From: a virus
Strand: one strand, 5' to 3'
IMG/VR virus record: IMGVR_UViG_3300028025_002039
Span: 1 to 61,230 of that record
DNA length: 61,230 nt
A program made the translations under genes and the position numbers. Under the pieces are notes generated by a model that was not told the origin of the DNA, did no database searches, and was given only the letters and a program-made list of their open reading frames with translations. Positions 50,507-57,134 of the stretch are shown here, piece by piece. Within the stretch, counting starts at the first letter, position 1; each line of letters starts with the position of its first letter.

Positions 50507-50928
50507 TGGGGCTAAAGGTTTACACAGGAGGAACGTTCGACCTGTTCCACTCAGGACATGTAGCATTGCTGAAGCGTTGCTCAGAGATAGGGTCTGTCAC
50601 TGTTGCTTTAAACACAGATGAATTTATTACTAAGTACAAGGGCAAGGCTCCTGTCGTAAGTTATTCGGAGCGTGAGGCTGTTCTGTTGGCTTGTCGCTAT
50701 GTGGATGCCGTTGTGCCAAATACTGGTGGAACGGATTCGACTATTGCGATTGAGGCTGTGGGACCAGACATAATTGTGATTGGTTCTGACTGGGCTAGAC
50801 GTGACTACTATGCACAGATGAACTTTGACCAGGACTGGCTGGACGAGCGAGGTATTGGTCTGGCATACATTCCATACACCAAAGGCATTAGCACAACTGA
50901 CCTAAAGAAGAGGATTAAAGATGTCTAG
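50506..50928 (+). CDS. Cytidylyltransferase-like nucleotidyltransferase
   Basis: This 140-residue protein has the class signature GGTFDLFHSGHVALLKR (HxGH) and KGISTTDLKKRI, as in glycerol-3-phosphate cytidylyltransferase and RfaE/HldE C-terminal domains. It would activate a phosphorylated alcohol or sugar with CTP or another NTP. It begins at GTG overlapping the ThyX stop and overlaps a glycosyltransferase by 8 bp, so nucleotide-linked sugar or polyol chemistry is encoded together. Confidence 0.8.
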   Translation: MGLKVYTGGTFDLFHSGHVALLKRCSEIGSVTVALNTDEFITKYKGKAPVVSYSEREAVLLACRYVDAVVPNTGGTDSTIAIEAVGPDIIVIGSDWARRDYYAQMNFDQDWLDERGIGLAYIPYTKGISTTDLKKRIKDV

Positions 50929-51571
50929 GGTATTACTGATTGTTCCAACTAAGGGCAGACCAGATAAGCACCTGGAGTTCTATGAGTCATTTAAAGATAA
51001 CTCAACAGACACTGACCTTATATTTGTACTAAGTTTGGGAGACATTCAGTATCCTAGAATTCCTGGGGTAAAGTATGAAACCGTAGACAGTCCTACAATG
51101 AGTGGTAAGTTAAACACTACTGCAGTAAAGTATGCTAATGATTATGATTACATTGCATTCATGGGGGACGATGTTCGTATTAGAACAGAAGCCTGGGATG
51201 CTAAGATGCTACAGGAGATATCGTCTATTCCAAATGTTATTGCATATGGTAACGACTTGTATCAGGGTGAGGCATTGCCTACCGCAGTTCTGATGAATAC
51301 AAACATCATCAAGACCCTAGGCTTTATGTCTCCCCCAGAGTTCAAGCATCTTTATATAGATAACTATTGGAAGTCCCTAGGAACAAAGTTGTCAAGTTTG
51401 AAATATTTTTCAGAAATCATTTTGGAGCATTTGCACTTTACAATTGGTAAAGCGGTAGAGGACAGCACATACAGGGAGTCAAGTTCTAACGAAGCATTCT
51501 TTCACGATAGACAGGCTTACCAGGACTACATTGCTAATAAACTAGATAGTGATGTTGCAAAACTAACATAG
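50921..51571 (+). CDS. Glycosyltransferase-like protein, GT-A fold
   Basis: This 216-residue protein begins with LLIVPTKGRPDKHLEFYES, the first strand and loop of GT-A enzymes. It has a DxD-like site in IAFMGDDVRIR (~84-94). The C-terminal part is Tyr/His-rich (EFKHLYIDNYW; EIILEHLHF). Substrate unknown. It is followed by tRNA-Arg. Confidence 0.65.
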   Translation: MSRVLLIVPTKGRPDKHLEFYESFKDNSTDTDLIFVLSLGDIQYPRIPGVKYETVDSPTMSGKLNTTAVKYANDYDYIAFMGDDVRIRTEAWDAKMLQEISSIPNVIAYGNDLYQGEALPTAVLMNTNIIKTLGFMSPPEFKHLYIDNYWKSLGTKLSSLKYFSEIILEHLHFTIGKAVEDSTYRESSSNEAFFHDRQAYQDYIANKLDSDVAKLT

Positions 51572-51576
51572 CACCA

Positions 51577-51649
51577 CCCCTCGTAACTCAGTGGATAGAG
51601 TAGGAGCCTTCTAATCTCTTAGTCGCTGGTTCGATTCCAGCCGAGGGGA
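51577..51649 (+). tRNA. tRNA-Arg (anticodon TCT)
   Basis: 73 nt. Acceptor stem CCCCTCG/CGAGGGG, D stem ACTC/GAGT, anticodon loop CTTCTAA, T stem GCTGG/CCAGC. One C-T mismatch at the base of the anticodon loop (31-39). No encoded CCA. It reads AGA, a frequent codon in this window. Confidence 0.9.
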
Positions 51650-51658
51650 CAGATAAGG

Positions 51659-51664
51659 TATAAT
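51659..51664 (+). promoter_or_regulatory. -10 box with predicted leaderless start
   Basis: TATAAT ends 6 nt before the ATG at 51671, 10 bp after tRNA-Arg. Confidence 0.55.
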
Positions 51665-51670
51665 AAGAAT

Positions 51671-52354
51671 ATGAAAATAGGACTCATAATCCCATGGAGA
51701 GAAACTCCAACCAGACTAAGACCATTGCAAGCAGTTCTTGAATGGTATGAAACTAACTTACCAGACATTGAGATATTCTATGCAGATAAGCCAGGTGAGA
51801 AATGGTCTGCTTCAGGTAGCCGTAATTTAGGGGTCAGGAAGGCACAGGAGGCTGGCTGTGACATCGTAATTTTGAATGATGCAGATACCCTACCAGAGTT
51901 GCCTTCGCTCCTAGAAGCGATAGATGCTGCCTATTCTGATGGCATGATACACAACCCATACAGAATCTGCAAATACTTTGACATGAGAATGAGTGAACTC
52001 TTTTATGCTGGTATGAATAGAGATATTCTAAAGCATACATTATACACAGAAGCCAATGGTGGTGTCTGGGTATGCACACCACAGGCTTGGTGGGACTTGG
52101 GCGGTATGGATGAAAAGTTTATGCAATGGGGAGCAGAAGATTCAGCATTTGAATTAGCACACAAAGTCATTAAGGGTAGTAATTTTATTAAGCATGATGG
52201 AACTATCTATTGCCTGGGGCATGAGACACAGATACACGACCCTGGATTTAATCACAGCCAGATGAAGAACATTGAACTTTACTGGTTATACTATTCTGCA
52301 TCTACACCAGAAAGAATGCTGGCTCTAGTAAAACAAAAGACCAATCACGATTAG
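51671..52354 (+). CDS. Glycosyltransferase, GT2-like (GT-A fold)
   Basis: This 227-residue enzyme has IGLIIPWRETPTRLRPLQAV, the donor-site aspartates in DIVILNDADTLPE (~73-85) and the acceptor-side GGVWVCTPQAWWDLGGMDE with FMQWGAEDSAFEL, as in galactosyltransferase-type GT2 enzymes. It probably transfers a sugar to a phage or host acceptor. It ends tail-to-tail with a minus-strand gene, overlapping by four bases. Confidence 0.75.
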   Translation: MKIGLIIPWRETPTRLRPLQAVLEWYETNLPDIEIFYADKPGEKWSASGSRNLGVRKAQEAGCDIVILNDADTLPELPSLLEAIDAAYSDGMIHNPYRICKYFDMRMSELFYAGMNRDILKHTLYTEANGGVWVCTPQAWWDLGGMDEKFMQWGAEDSAFELAHKVIKGSNFIKHDGTIYCLGHETQIHDPGFNHSQMKNIELYWLYYSASTPERMLALVKQKTNHD

Positions 52355-52563
52355 ATTTCGGATAGTCTTTCATAAGCCCAGCCAAGAACGGCTGCAGCAG
52401 TTGTGTCATTCTCTTGTTCTTTTTCCAGGATTAGTTCTCTGAGTCTTTCAAAGAATTCAAAGCGTTCTTCTTCGCCACCAAGTGAATATAACTCAGCATG
52501 AATGTCGTCAATCTTGTGGTAGAGTTCATCTACTCTGCCTTCGATATCCTGTATGTTATCCAT
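52351..52563 (-). CDS. Small charged helical protein
   Basis: This 70-residue protein is acidic and helical (RVDELYHKIDDIHAELYSL; RFEFFERLRELILEKEQEN), likely a short coiled coil. TATAAT on the minus strand (52569-52574) ends 5 nt before its ATG, so it is predicted to be leaderless. Function unknown. Confidence 0.6.
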   Translation of the reverse strand: MDNIQDIEGRVDELYHKIDDIHAELYSLGGEEERFEFFERLRELILEKEQENDTTAAAVLGWAYERLSEI

Positions 52564-52582
52564 ACTTAATTATAACGGCTGT

Positions 52583-52969
52583 TTAGTATCCGCTGTTAGA
52601 TTCGAACGTAGCCCAGAACTTGTCCATGTCTGGAACATCGTTAGGATGAATAGCCTTAATGCCTTCGGCTTCGTAAGCCTTTCTAGCACCAGCGTTGTCG
52701 TCAATAGCCAGGGTAGCGTCGTTCAACTTATTAGCACACTCAGCCTTCCACTTGTTGGTAAGCCTATAGTCATAAGGGTTAAGAAGAAGACTGCTGTATC
52801 TTAATCCAGCATCCCTGAGAGCCTTCTCTGTCTCTGCCCTCATGCTTCTTGGTCTTCCGCTAATCACAATTACCTTAGTGTTTAGTGAGTTGATGTACTT
52901 AATAGTTTTTTTAATGGGGGTAGAACTCAAGTGTTCTAGTACCGTGTCGTCAATGTCTGTAATAATCAT
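52583..52969 (-). CDS. HAD-family phosphatase
   Basis: This 128-residue protein has HAD motif I ITDIDDTVLE (Asp5, Asp7), motif II VIVISGRPRS, a lysine-containing segment (TNKWKAECANKL) and the acidic motif ATLAIDDNAGA. Similar small phage HAD proteins act on nucleotides or on DNA 3'-phosphates. A minus-strand TATAAT (52976-52981) ends 6 nt before the start, so the mRNA is predicted leaderless. Confidence 0.75.
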   Translation of the reverse strand: MIITDIDDTVLEHLSSTPIKKTIKYINSLNTKVIVISGRPRSMRAETEKALRDAGLRYSSLLLNPYDYRLTNKWKAECANKLNDATLAIDDNAGARKAYEAEGIKAIHPNDVPDMDKFWATFESNSGY

Positions 52970-52991
52970 ATACCAATTATACCAGAACCCA

Positions 52992-53020
52992 TGGACAATG
53001 TAAAGTATCTAGTGTATAAT
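52992..53020 (+). promoter_or_regulatory. Sigma70-type promoter, predicted leaderless start
   Basis: TGGACA (52992-52997), 17-nt spacer, TATAAT (53015-53020), then 6 nt to the ATG at 53027. It is divergent from the HAD gene promoter next to it. Confidence 0.7.
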
Positions 53021-53026
53021 AGTAGT

Positions 53027-53254
53027 ATGAATTGTCCTTTATGTAATGAAGCCCTTGTAGAAGTGGTTTACGGCTTCCCCACTATGGAAATGATTGACCT
53101 AGCGAAGAACGATAAGATTGTTCTGGGTGGATGTCCAAAGCCAAACGTCTTTAGACCTACTCACTTTTGCTATCCGTGTCTTGAACAGTATCCTCAGAAT
53201 GAACCTGAGTACGACAAGGACACTCACACACCCATGTTTTCTCATAATAATTAA
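53027..53254 (+). CDS. Small zinc-ribbon protein
   Basis: This 75-residue protein has CPLC (3-6), a lone Cys in GGCPKPN and CYPC (~48-51), giving a four-Cys zinc site. It resembles short zinc-ribbon proteins of phages. It is an island on the plus strand between minus-strand genes. Confidence 0.6.
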   Translation: MNCPLCNEALVEVVYGFPTMEMIDLAKNDKIVLGGCPKPNVFRPTHFCYPCLEQYPQNEPEYDKDTHTPMFSHNN

Positions 53255-53311
53255 TAACTGGTTTACAGTTATGGTGATGCCCTGTCATACAGAAGCCACA
53301 CTTACGCAAGA

Positions 53312-53437
53312 TTAATCCTCGTCGTTGTAGTCTAGACCATCATAGGTTTTGTCATGCTTATCGACAGCCCACGATACCAGCATTAGAAAGCCCATGCCAA
53401 CGACAACCATTGCTACGTTAAAAATTGTTTCCCACAT
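53312..53437 (-). CDS. Tiny membrane protein
   Basis: This 41-residue protein has one hydrophobic segment (IFNVAMVVVGMGFLMLVSWA) and an acidic end (YDGLDYNDED). It is the last gene of a tight minus-strand run and starts one base after the stop of its upstream neighbour. Small, but gene packing and composition support it. Confidence 0.5.
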   Translation of the reverse strand: MWETIFNVAMVVVGMGFLMLVSWAVDKHDKTYDGLDYNDED

Positions 53438-53438
53438 A

Positions 53439-53597
53439 CTATTCCATTTCCTTTTCAATCAAACCGATTACCCAATCGGAGCATACAGAGTCTTGTTCCT
53501 GTAGCATCTTAATAACTTCTTTAAGCGTGTCCTCTTTAATACTTTCACAGCAGACACAATCTGGTCCTTCGTAATAAGGTTGTTTAAAGTCACGCAT
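53439..53597 (-). CDS. Small Cys-containing protein
   Basis: This 52-residue acidic protein has CVCC near residues 14-17 and a helix (KEVIKMLQEQDSVCSDWVI). It overlaps its upstream neighbour by 8 bp. Function unknown. Confidence 0.5.
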   Translation of the reverse strand: MRDFKQPYYEGPDCVCCESIKEDTLKEVIKMLQEQDSVCSDWVIGLIEKEME

Positions 53598-53766
53598 TGT
53601 TCATTCCACGATTCATGCCAGCAATGTATCCAGCCTGGAATGCAACCACTTCGTTCTTTGTCGGGGCAGACGAGAGACTAAGAATCCAAGTCTCAGTATC
53701 CTTAACAGCCTTCTTTTTAATTGTATTAATAATACGCTCGTTATCTCTACGAGTCTTTCTATCCAT
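53590..53766 (-). CDS. Small basic protein
   Basis: This 58-residue protein has a strongly basic start (MDRKTRRDNERIINTIKKK) and a C-terminal helix (EVVAFQAGYIAGMNRGMN). It directly abuts the 37-residue gene upstream. Function unknown. Confidence 0.5.
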   Translation of the reverse strand: MDRKTRRDNERIINTIKKKAVKDTETWILSLSSAPTKNEVVAFQAGYIAGMNRGMNNA

Positions 53767-53880
53767 TTAACTAACCTTTACTAGTCTACGCTTCGCAGGG
53801 TCAAAAACCTTTGGAGACTTCTTGGAAGCCTTGCCGTTCTGACGGTTGCTGTTGCGTGTCGATGCCTTTTTAGCAGCCAT
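53767..53880 (-). CDS. Tiny basic protein, possibly nucleic-acid binding
   Basis: This 37-residue protein is very rich in Lys, Arg, Ser and Asn (MAAKKASTRNSNRQNGKASK) and likely disordered. TTGACA and TATAAT lie directly upstream, but only two bases separate the -10 box from the ATG, so start of transcription and translation are unusually close. Confidence 0.45.
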   Translation of the reverse strand: MAAKKASTRNSNRQNGKASKKSPKVFDPAKRRLVKVS

Positions 53881-53882
53881 TT

Positions 53883-53912
53883 ATTATACCAAACTTTCCT
53901 GTGTATTGTCAA
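53883..53912 (-). promoter_or_regulatory. Sigma70-type promoter for the minus-strand small genes
   Basis: On the minus strand TTGACA (53912-53907), 18-nt spacer, TATAAT (53888-53883), overlapping the end of the upstream gene. Confidence 0.6.
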
Positions 53913-54075
53913 ACGGTACGACCTCGTATCCGAACATTGCTTCTACATACTTCTTCCTTAGCACATCTGGAATAATATTAACAATGTCCTGACCCAGAAC
54001 TTCGACCTCTTCGCCATCAACTTTGACGACGTAGGTTCTTTCTGGGTAGATAGCGTAACGATATTTGTCTAACAT
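53884..54075 (-). CDS. Small protein of unknown function
   Basis: This 63-residue protein starts at ATG 54075, 6 nt after a minus-strand TATAAT (54087-54082), so a leaderless start is predicted. A frame extending upstream crosses the promoter and is not favoured. It has a beta hairpin (ERTYVVKVDGEEVEVLGQD) followed by an acidic helical end. Confidence 0.6.
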   Translation of the reverse strand: MLDKYRYAIYPERTYVVKVDGEEVEVLGQDIVNIIPDVLRKKYVEAMFGYEVVPFDNTQESLV

Positions 54076-54081
54076 ATTTCT

Positions 54082-54120
54082 ATTATAGCACTTGACACGG
54101 ACTTCCGTATGCCTTATAAT
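54082..54120. promoter_or_regulatory. Overlapping divergent promoters
   Basis: A minus-strand TATAAT (54087-54082) serves the gene at 54075. A plus-strand TTGACA (54092-54097), 17-nt spacer and TATAAT (54115-54120) serve the gene at 54152. Only four bases separate the two elements, so polymerase cannot occupy both at once. Confidence 0.7.
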
Positions 54121-54151
54121 GGAGTAAGGAATATAAACAGAAGGAGTTCCT

Positions 54152-54346
54152 GTGGGAAGACTAGCAGATTTAGACGGACAAGGGGTCACGGACCTCACCT
54201 CATACCTTATTGGTATTATGAATGAGCGAGACAGATTCTTGGCAATCCTGGATGCAGAGCAGAAGCGTAGTAATCTTGGGTTTGTTCAGTATGATGTTCT
54301 CCGCAAATTGATTGAAAGTTCGGACGGAAAAAGTTCGGCGGTATAG
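54152..54346 (+). CDS. Small protein of unknown function
   Basis: This 64-residue protein starts with GTG after GAAGGAG. It has a central helix (LTSYLIGIMNERDRFLAIL) and a polar C-terminus. It is read from a consensus promoter. No family recognised. Confidence 0.6.
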   Translation: MGRLADLDGQGVTDLTSYLIGIMNERDRFLAILDAEQKRSNLGFVQYDVLRKLIESSDGKSSAV

Positions 54347-54357
54347 AGTACCAACGC

Positions 54358-54386
54358 TTGACAAGCAAGCGACTATACTGTATACT
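54358..54386 (+). promoter_or_regulatory. Sigma70-type promoter
   Basis: TTGACA (54358-54363), 17-nt spacer, TATACT (54381-54386). The -10 region is part of a palindrome-like run of TATACTGTATACT. Confidence 0.75.
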
Positions 54387-54418
54387 ATTATATAGGTCCA
54401 TTAAACGAGAGAGAACGA

Positions 54419-54922
54419 ATGCAAACCTTTTTACCTTACAAAGACTTTACCGAGACTGCTAAAGTCCTAGACAGCAAGCGACTTAATAAGCAAGTGCTTG
54501 AGTGCTACCAGATTCTTAATGTACTATCTAACCCAGACCCACGAGCAGGATGGCGTAACCATCCAGCCGTGAAGATGTGGCGTGGTAGTGAGAAGGTTCT
54601 GTGGGGCTATGCTATGGCTATGTTGTTTGAAGCGTCTAGTCGTGGTATTAAGACTGATACGAATGAGAAGAATCTTCGTACTGCATGGCGTGAGAATGCT
54701 GACAATTGGGGTGGTAGTGAACCAGCCTGGTATAACGATGCTATTAAGATGGCTAAGGTTAATGCTACACACAAGGCTAACCTATATAAGAAAGACCCTA
54801 TCCAATACTTCCAGTTCTTTAGTGCATTGTCTGATAGTGACAACCAACCTTGTTGCCCAGACCGCAAAGAACCTTGCAAGTATTACTGGGTAACACACGA
54901 GGAGAATTATGAAACTGCCTAA
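54419..54922 (+). CDS. Pyrimidine-dimer glycosylase-like protein (MSMEG_6728 family)
   Basis: This 167-residue protein begins MQTFLPYKDFTETAKVLDSK, then RLNKQVLECYQIL and GWRNHPAVKMWRGSE, followed by ATHKANLYKKDPIQYFQFF. This order closely resembles the MSMEG_6728 family annotated as pyrimidine-dimer DNA glycosylase, related to T4 endonuclease V. Such enzymes begin repair of UV-damaged DNA. A C-terminal Cys-rich part (QPCCPDRKEPCKYYW) is an addition to the core. It overlaps the next gene by 14 bp. Confidence 0.75.
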   Translation: MQTFLPYKDFTETAKVLDSKRLNKQVLECYQILNVLSNPDPRAGWRNHPAVKMWRGSEKVLWGYAMAMLFEASSRGIKTDTNEKNLRTAWRENADNWGGSEPAWYNDAIKMAKVNATHKANLYKKDPIQYFQFFSALSDSDNQPCCPDRKEPCKYYWVTHEENYETA

Positions 54923-55148
54923 GATATTTAAATGGCGATTACGTTTGGTACAACAGGGTTACGACCTTGGCTGGGAGCATGGCTTCGAAGCAGGTATGGA
55001 CGAGCAACACAAACAAATCATTGATAAAGTTAATAAGTATATACACGATGTAGATTGGTTGAAAGAAGACCCATATACTCGTAAAGAAATTATAGAAGCA
55101 ATTAGAAACCATGAGCCAGAGAAAGAGGTAGTCGGATGGGATTCGTAG
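54909..55148 (+). CDS. Small charged helical protein
   Basis: This 79-residue protein has a basic start (MKLPKIFKWRLRLVQQGYDL) and an acidic end. It overlaps both neighbours by 13-14 bp. Function unknown. Confidence 0.55.
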   Translation: MKLPKIFKWRLRLVQQGYDLGWEHGFEAGMDEQHKQIIDKVNKYIHDVDWLKEDPYTRKEIIEAIRNHEPEKEVVGWDS

Positions 55149-55315
55149 AGAAAGCAAAACTCAATGTCGTAAAGAGACATTGGATACAGATTGGTGAAGA
55201 GCGTGAGAGAGAGCGTATCATTCACCTGCTAGAAGAGATGTATAACGACAAGAGCGGTATTAATCTAAAGGGTGCGTTAGCACTACTGAGAGGCAAGTAT
55301 GGTAATCTTAAGTAA
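55136..55315 (+). CDS. Small charged protein
   Basis: This 59-residue protein has a helix very rich in Glu and Arg (GEERERERIIHLLEEMY) and a short basic end (LRGKYGNLK). It overlaps the previous gene by 13 bp and the cobalamin adenosyltransferase by 17 bp. Function unknown. Confidence 0.55.
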   Translation: MGFVEKAKLNVVKRHWIQIGEERERERIIHLLEEMYNDKSGINLKGALALLRGKYGNLK

Positions 55316-55889
55316 AATCTATACAAAGACTGGCGACAAAGGAACTACAGCCCTTGGAGATAATTCCAGGGTATCTAAGACTGACCCACTAATTGAAGCA
55401 TATTCTACAGTAGATGAAGCAAACGCTGCTATTGGTATGATACTTGCTTTCGGCACTTATGGGAACAGTGGGCACATTGTTTTGACTAGACTACAGAATG
55501 AATTGTTTGATGTAGGTGCAGACCTATGCACACCATACACCGAAGGTGATGGCAAACTGAGAGTAACAGATAAGATGGTTACCAATCTTGAGTTAGATAT
55601 AGACTTATACAATGCAACTCTGGAACCTTTAAGGTCGTTCGTAATGCCTGGAGGCAATCAAACGTCAGCCCTGTTCCACGTTGCTAGAACAATTGTTCGA
55701 CGTGCAGAACGCAGGGTATGGAATGTAACTGGAAGAGAAGTAAATCCTCTAGTAGCACAATACCTAAACAGGCTATCAGACCTGATGTTCGTAATGGCTA
55801 GATTCTACAATGAGAACGAAGTGCTATGGAATCCAGGTGGAGAAAAACATCCTCCTAAGCGTTTCAGAGACATAGGTAATGCTGAATGA
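55299..55889 (+). CDS. PduO-type ATP:cob(I)alamin adenosyltransferase
   Basis: This 196-residue enzyme transfers the adenosyl group of ATP to cob(I)alamin, making adenosylcobalamin. All landmarks of the PduO family are present: KIYTKTGDKGTTALGD (6-21, ATP loop), DVGADL (71-76), FVMPGG (114-119), RTIVRRAERR (130-139) and YLNRLSDLMFVMAR (155-168). Length is usual for the family. It starts inside the upstream gene and ends in an ATGA overlap. B12-dependent ribonucleotide reductase or methylmalonyl-CoA mutase would use the product; neither gene is in the window. Confidence 0.9.
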   Translation: MVILSKIYTKTGDKGTTALGDNSRVSKTDPLIEAYSTVDEANAAIGMILAFGTYGNSGHIVLTRLQNELFDVGADLCTPYTEGDGKLRVTDKMVTNLELDIDLYNATLEPLRSFVMPGGNQTSALFHVARTIVRRAERRVWNVTGREVNPLVAQYLNRLSDLMFVMARFYNENEVLWNPGGEKHPPKRFRDIGNAE

Positions 55890-56107
55890 TTAACTTTGAG
55901 AACAACATGCTGGTACTAAACAATGTGTTCAGCAAAGAGGATGTAAATCAAATCAATGCGTATACAGACTATGTTCGTAATGAAGAGCGTGAACGTCTTA
56001 TCAAGGTGCTATTTGAGTATGGCACTATGAACTACATATCAGAGCAAGTCTATGCTGACTTGGTAGAAGTTATAAAAAATTCGGGGCATACAAAAGATGC
56101 TTCGTAA
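55886..56107 (+). CDS. Small protein of unknown function
   Basis: This 73-residue protein starts in an ATGA overlap with the adenosyltransferase. It is helical, with Arg/Glu repeats (DYVRNEERERLIKVL). Its TAA stop lies inside the first TTCGTAAT element (56101-56108). Confidence 0.55.
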   Translation: MINFENNMLVLNNVFSKEDVNQINAYTDYVRNEERERLIKVLFEYGTMNYISEQVYADLVEVIKNSGHTKDAS

Positions 56108-56131
56108 TCCCTAGTAGAAAGAATACACCTA

Positions 56132-56284
56132 ATGCAATTACACTTTAAACACTTTAAGTTGATATCAGCACCTAAGCCATATGGGTTTAGTTGGATATCC
56201 ACAAAGGAGATAAAGGGCTTTAAGTTCAATACGCCAAAACACCTATTCGGCTTTGGAATTTCCTTCCATACCCTTGAAAAATAG
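56132..56284 (+). CDS. Short Phe/Lys-rich protein
   Basis: This 50-residue frame is rich in Phe, Lys, His and Gly (MQLHFKHFKLISAPKPYGF ... FGFGISFHTLEK). The ribosome binding site is weak (GTAGAAAG). Clear periodicity and position right after a gene favour a real protein, but its 3' end runs into the origin-like region and it could be fortuitous. Confidence 0.4.
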   Translation: MQLHFKHFKLISAPKPYGFSWISTKEIKGFKFNTPKHLFGFGISFHTLEK

Positions 56285-56287
56285 CAC

Positions 56288-56320
56288 TTATACACATACT
56301 TATCCACAGGTTTATCCACA
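56288..56320 (+). repeat. Three DnaA boxes in 12-bp phase
   Basis: TTATACACA (56288-56296), TTATCCACA (56300-56308) and TTATCCACA (56312-56320) all match TTATNCACA and start exactly 12 bp apart in the same orientation. A weaker box of opposite orientation, TTATCAACA, is read from the minus strand at 56333-56341. Confidence 0.75.
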
Positions 56321-56406
56321 GATATAACTTACTGTTGATAACTGTTTTCATTAAGGATATGGATTTTAAATAAGATAGTGTGTAATGGAGCAAATCACTA
56401 ATAGGC

Positions 56407-56777
56407 TTCGTAATCATTTCCCCAAATCCCCATATCGTTATAAAATTGTTATGCCCCATAGCCCCTATATATCCCTATTAAAATACATTAAAATATGGGG
56501 AAAAATGTGGCTATTCGTAATCCTTTTTGAGAATAATTATCAATAATAATATAAAAACATATATAAAATCAGGGAAAAAATATACACGTTCGTAATACAT
56601 GTATAGTGTATATACTACTAGGGAGAATAAAGACTGTCTTCGTAATACCCCCAAAACTTCTGGCGATTTTTTTAGGTCCTTCGTAATACCTTTTTATGTT
56701 AGCGTATCCTGATAAGCATCTTGGGGAAAAATACATGCCTTCGTAATATCTGGGAAAAAATTTTTGGGGTTCGTAAT
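56407..56777 (+). repeat. TTCGTAAT module array, cluster 1
   Basis: TTCGTAAT occurs in one orientation at 56407, 56514, 56589, 56639, 56680, 56740 and 56770, with another copy at 56101. Most copies are preceded by a run such as GGGGAAAAATA starting 16-18 nt upstream. Spacing between copies is 30-107 bp. Nothing is encoded here. Confidence 0.75.
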
Positions 56778-56868
56778 CCCTTATAATGACAAATAATTTT
56801 ATTACAAATTTTGCCCAAATCGCATATAAGATAAATAGTTTTATTGGACATATCCAGAAAATTGGGTA

Positions 56869-56897
56869 TTGACAATGTCGGTGGTATACCTTATAAT
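56869..56897 (+). promoter_or_regulatory. Sigma70-type promoter, predicted leaderless start
   Basis: TTGACA (56869-56874), 17-nt spacer, TATAAT (56892-56897), then 6 nt to the ATG at 56904. It borders the origin-like region. Confidence 0.8.
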
Positions 56898-56903
56898 GGG
56901 GGT

Positions 56904-57134
56904 ATGACAAAACAATATGTAGAAAAATCAACAAAGGTATCAGACGTAGTAGCGTGGGAAGAGTTGTATAACTCTGATAAGGCTAGAGTTTACGAAGCGT
57001 CTAACTACCGTGACTATTACCGAGTAAAGACTAGTAAGACTACTAAGTATTTCAAAGGTGAGAGTGCATGGATGAACGTGCAGCGATATGTTGTAGACCA
57101 GGGTGACTTCGGAGGGTATGGTATCTTCCGATGA
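56904..57134 (+). CDS. Small Tyr-rich protein of unknown function
   Basis: This 76-residue protein is rich in Tyr, Lys and Val (VYEASNYRDYYRVKTSKTTK). It is the first gene right of the origin-like region and is read from a consensus promoter without a leader. It overlaps the next gene by four bases. No family recognised. Confidence 0.6.
   Translation: MTKQYVEKSTKVSDVVAWEELYNSDKARVYEASNYRDYYRVKTSKTTKYFKGESAWMNVQRYVVDQGDFGGYGIFR

Larger units (their letters stand above)
56285..56868 (+). other. AT-rich non-coding region, probable replication origin
   Basis: About 580 bp without a credible gene on either strand. It begins with three DnaA boxes, then runs of A/T (especially 56521-56580), short C runs (CCCC near 56420-56475), and seven spaced copies of TTCGTAAT. 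It ends just before the promoter at 56869. DnaA boxes next to an AT-rich unwinding-type region are the hallmark of oriC-like origins. Function is inferred. Confidence 0.6.

Noticed and set aside
52991-53026. Longer N-terminus for the zinc-ribbon gene
   Set aside because: An upstream start would overlap the promoter; the ATG at 53027 is 6 nt after the -10 box.
54076-54198. Longer N-terminus for the minus-strand gene at 53884
   Set aside because: It would cross both divergent promoters; the ATG at 54075 has correct leaderless spacing.
56101-56777. CRISPR array at the TTCGTAAT repeats
   Set aside because: The conserved unit is only 8 bp, spacing varies from 30 to 107 bp, and no cas1/cas2 genes are present. 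The Cas4-like gene is the usual phage exonuclease.
56407-56777. TTCGTAAT modules as ECF-sigma promoters
   Set aside because: The GGGAAA to CGTAAT distance is about 12-13 nt, too short for ECF promoters, and no genes follow most copies.
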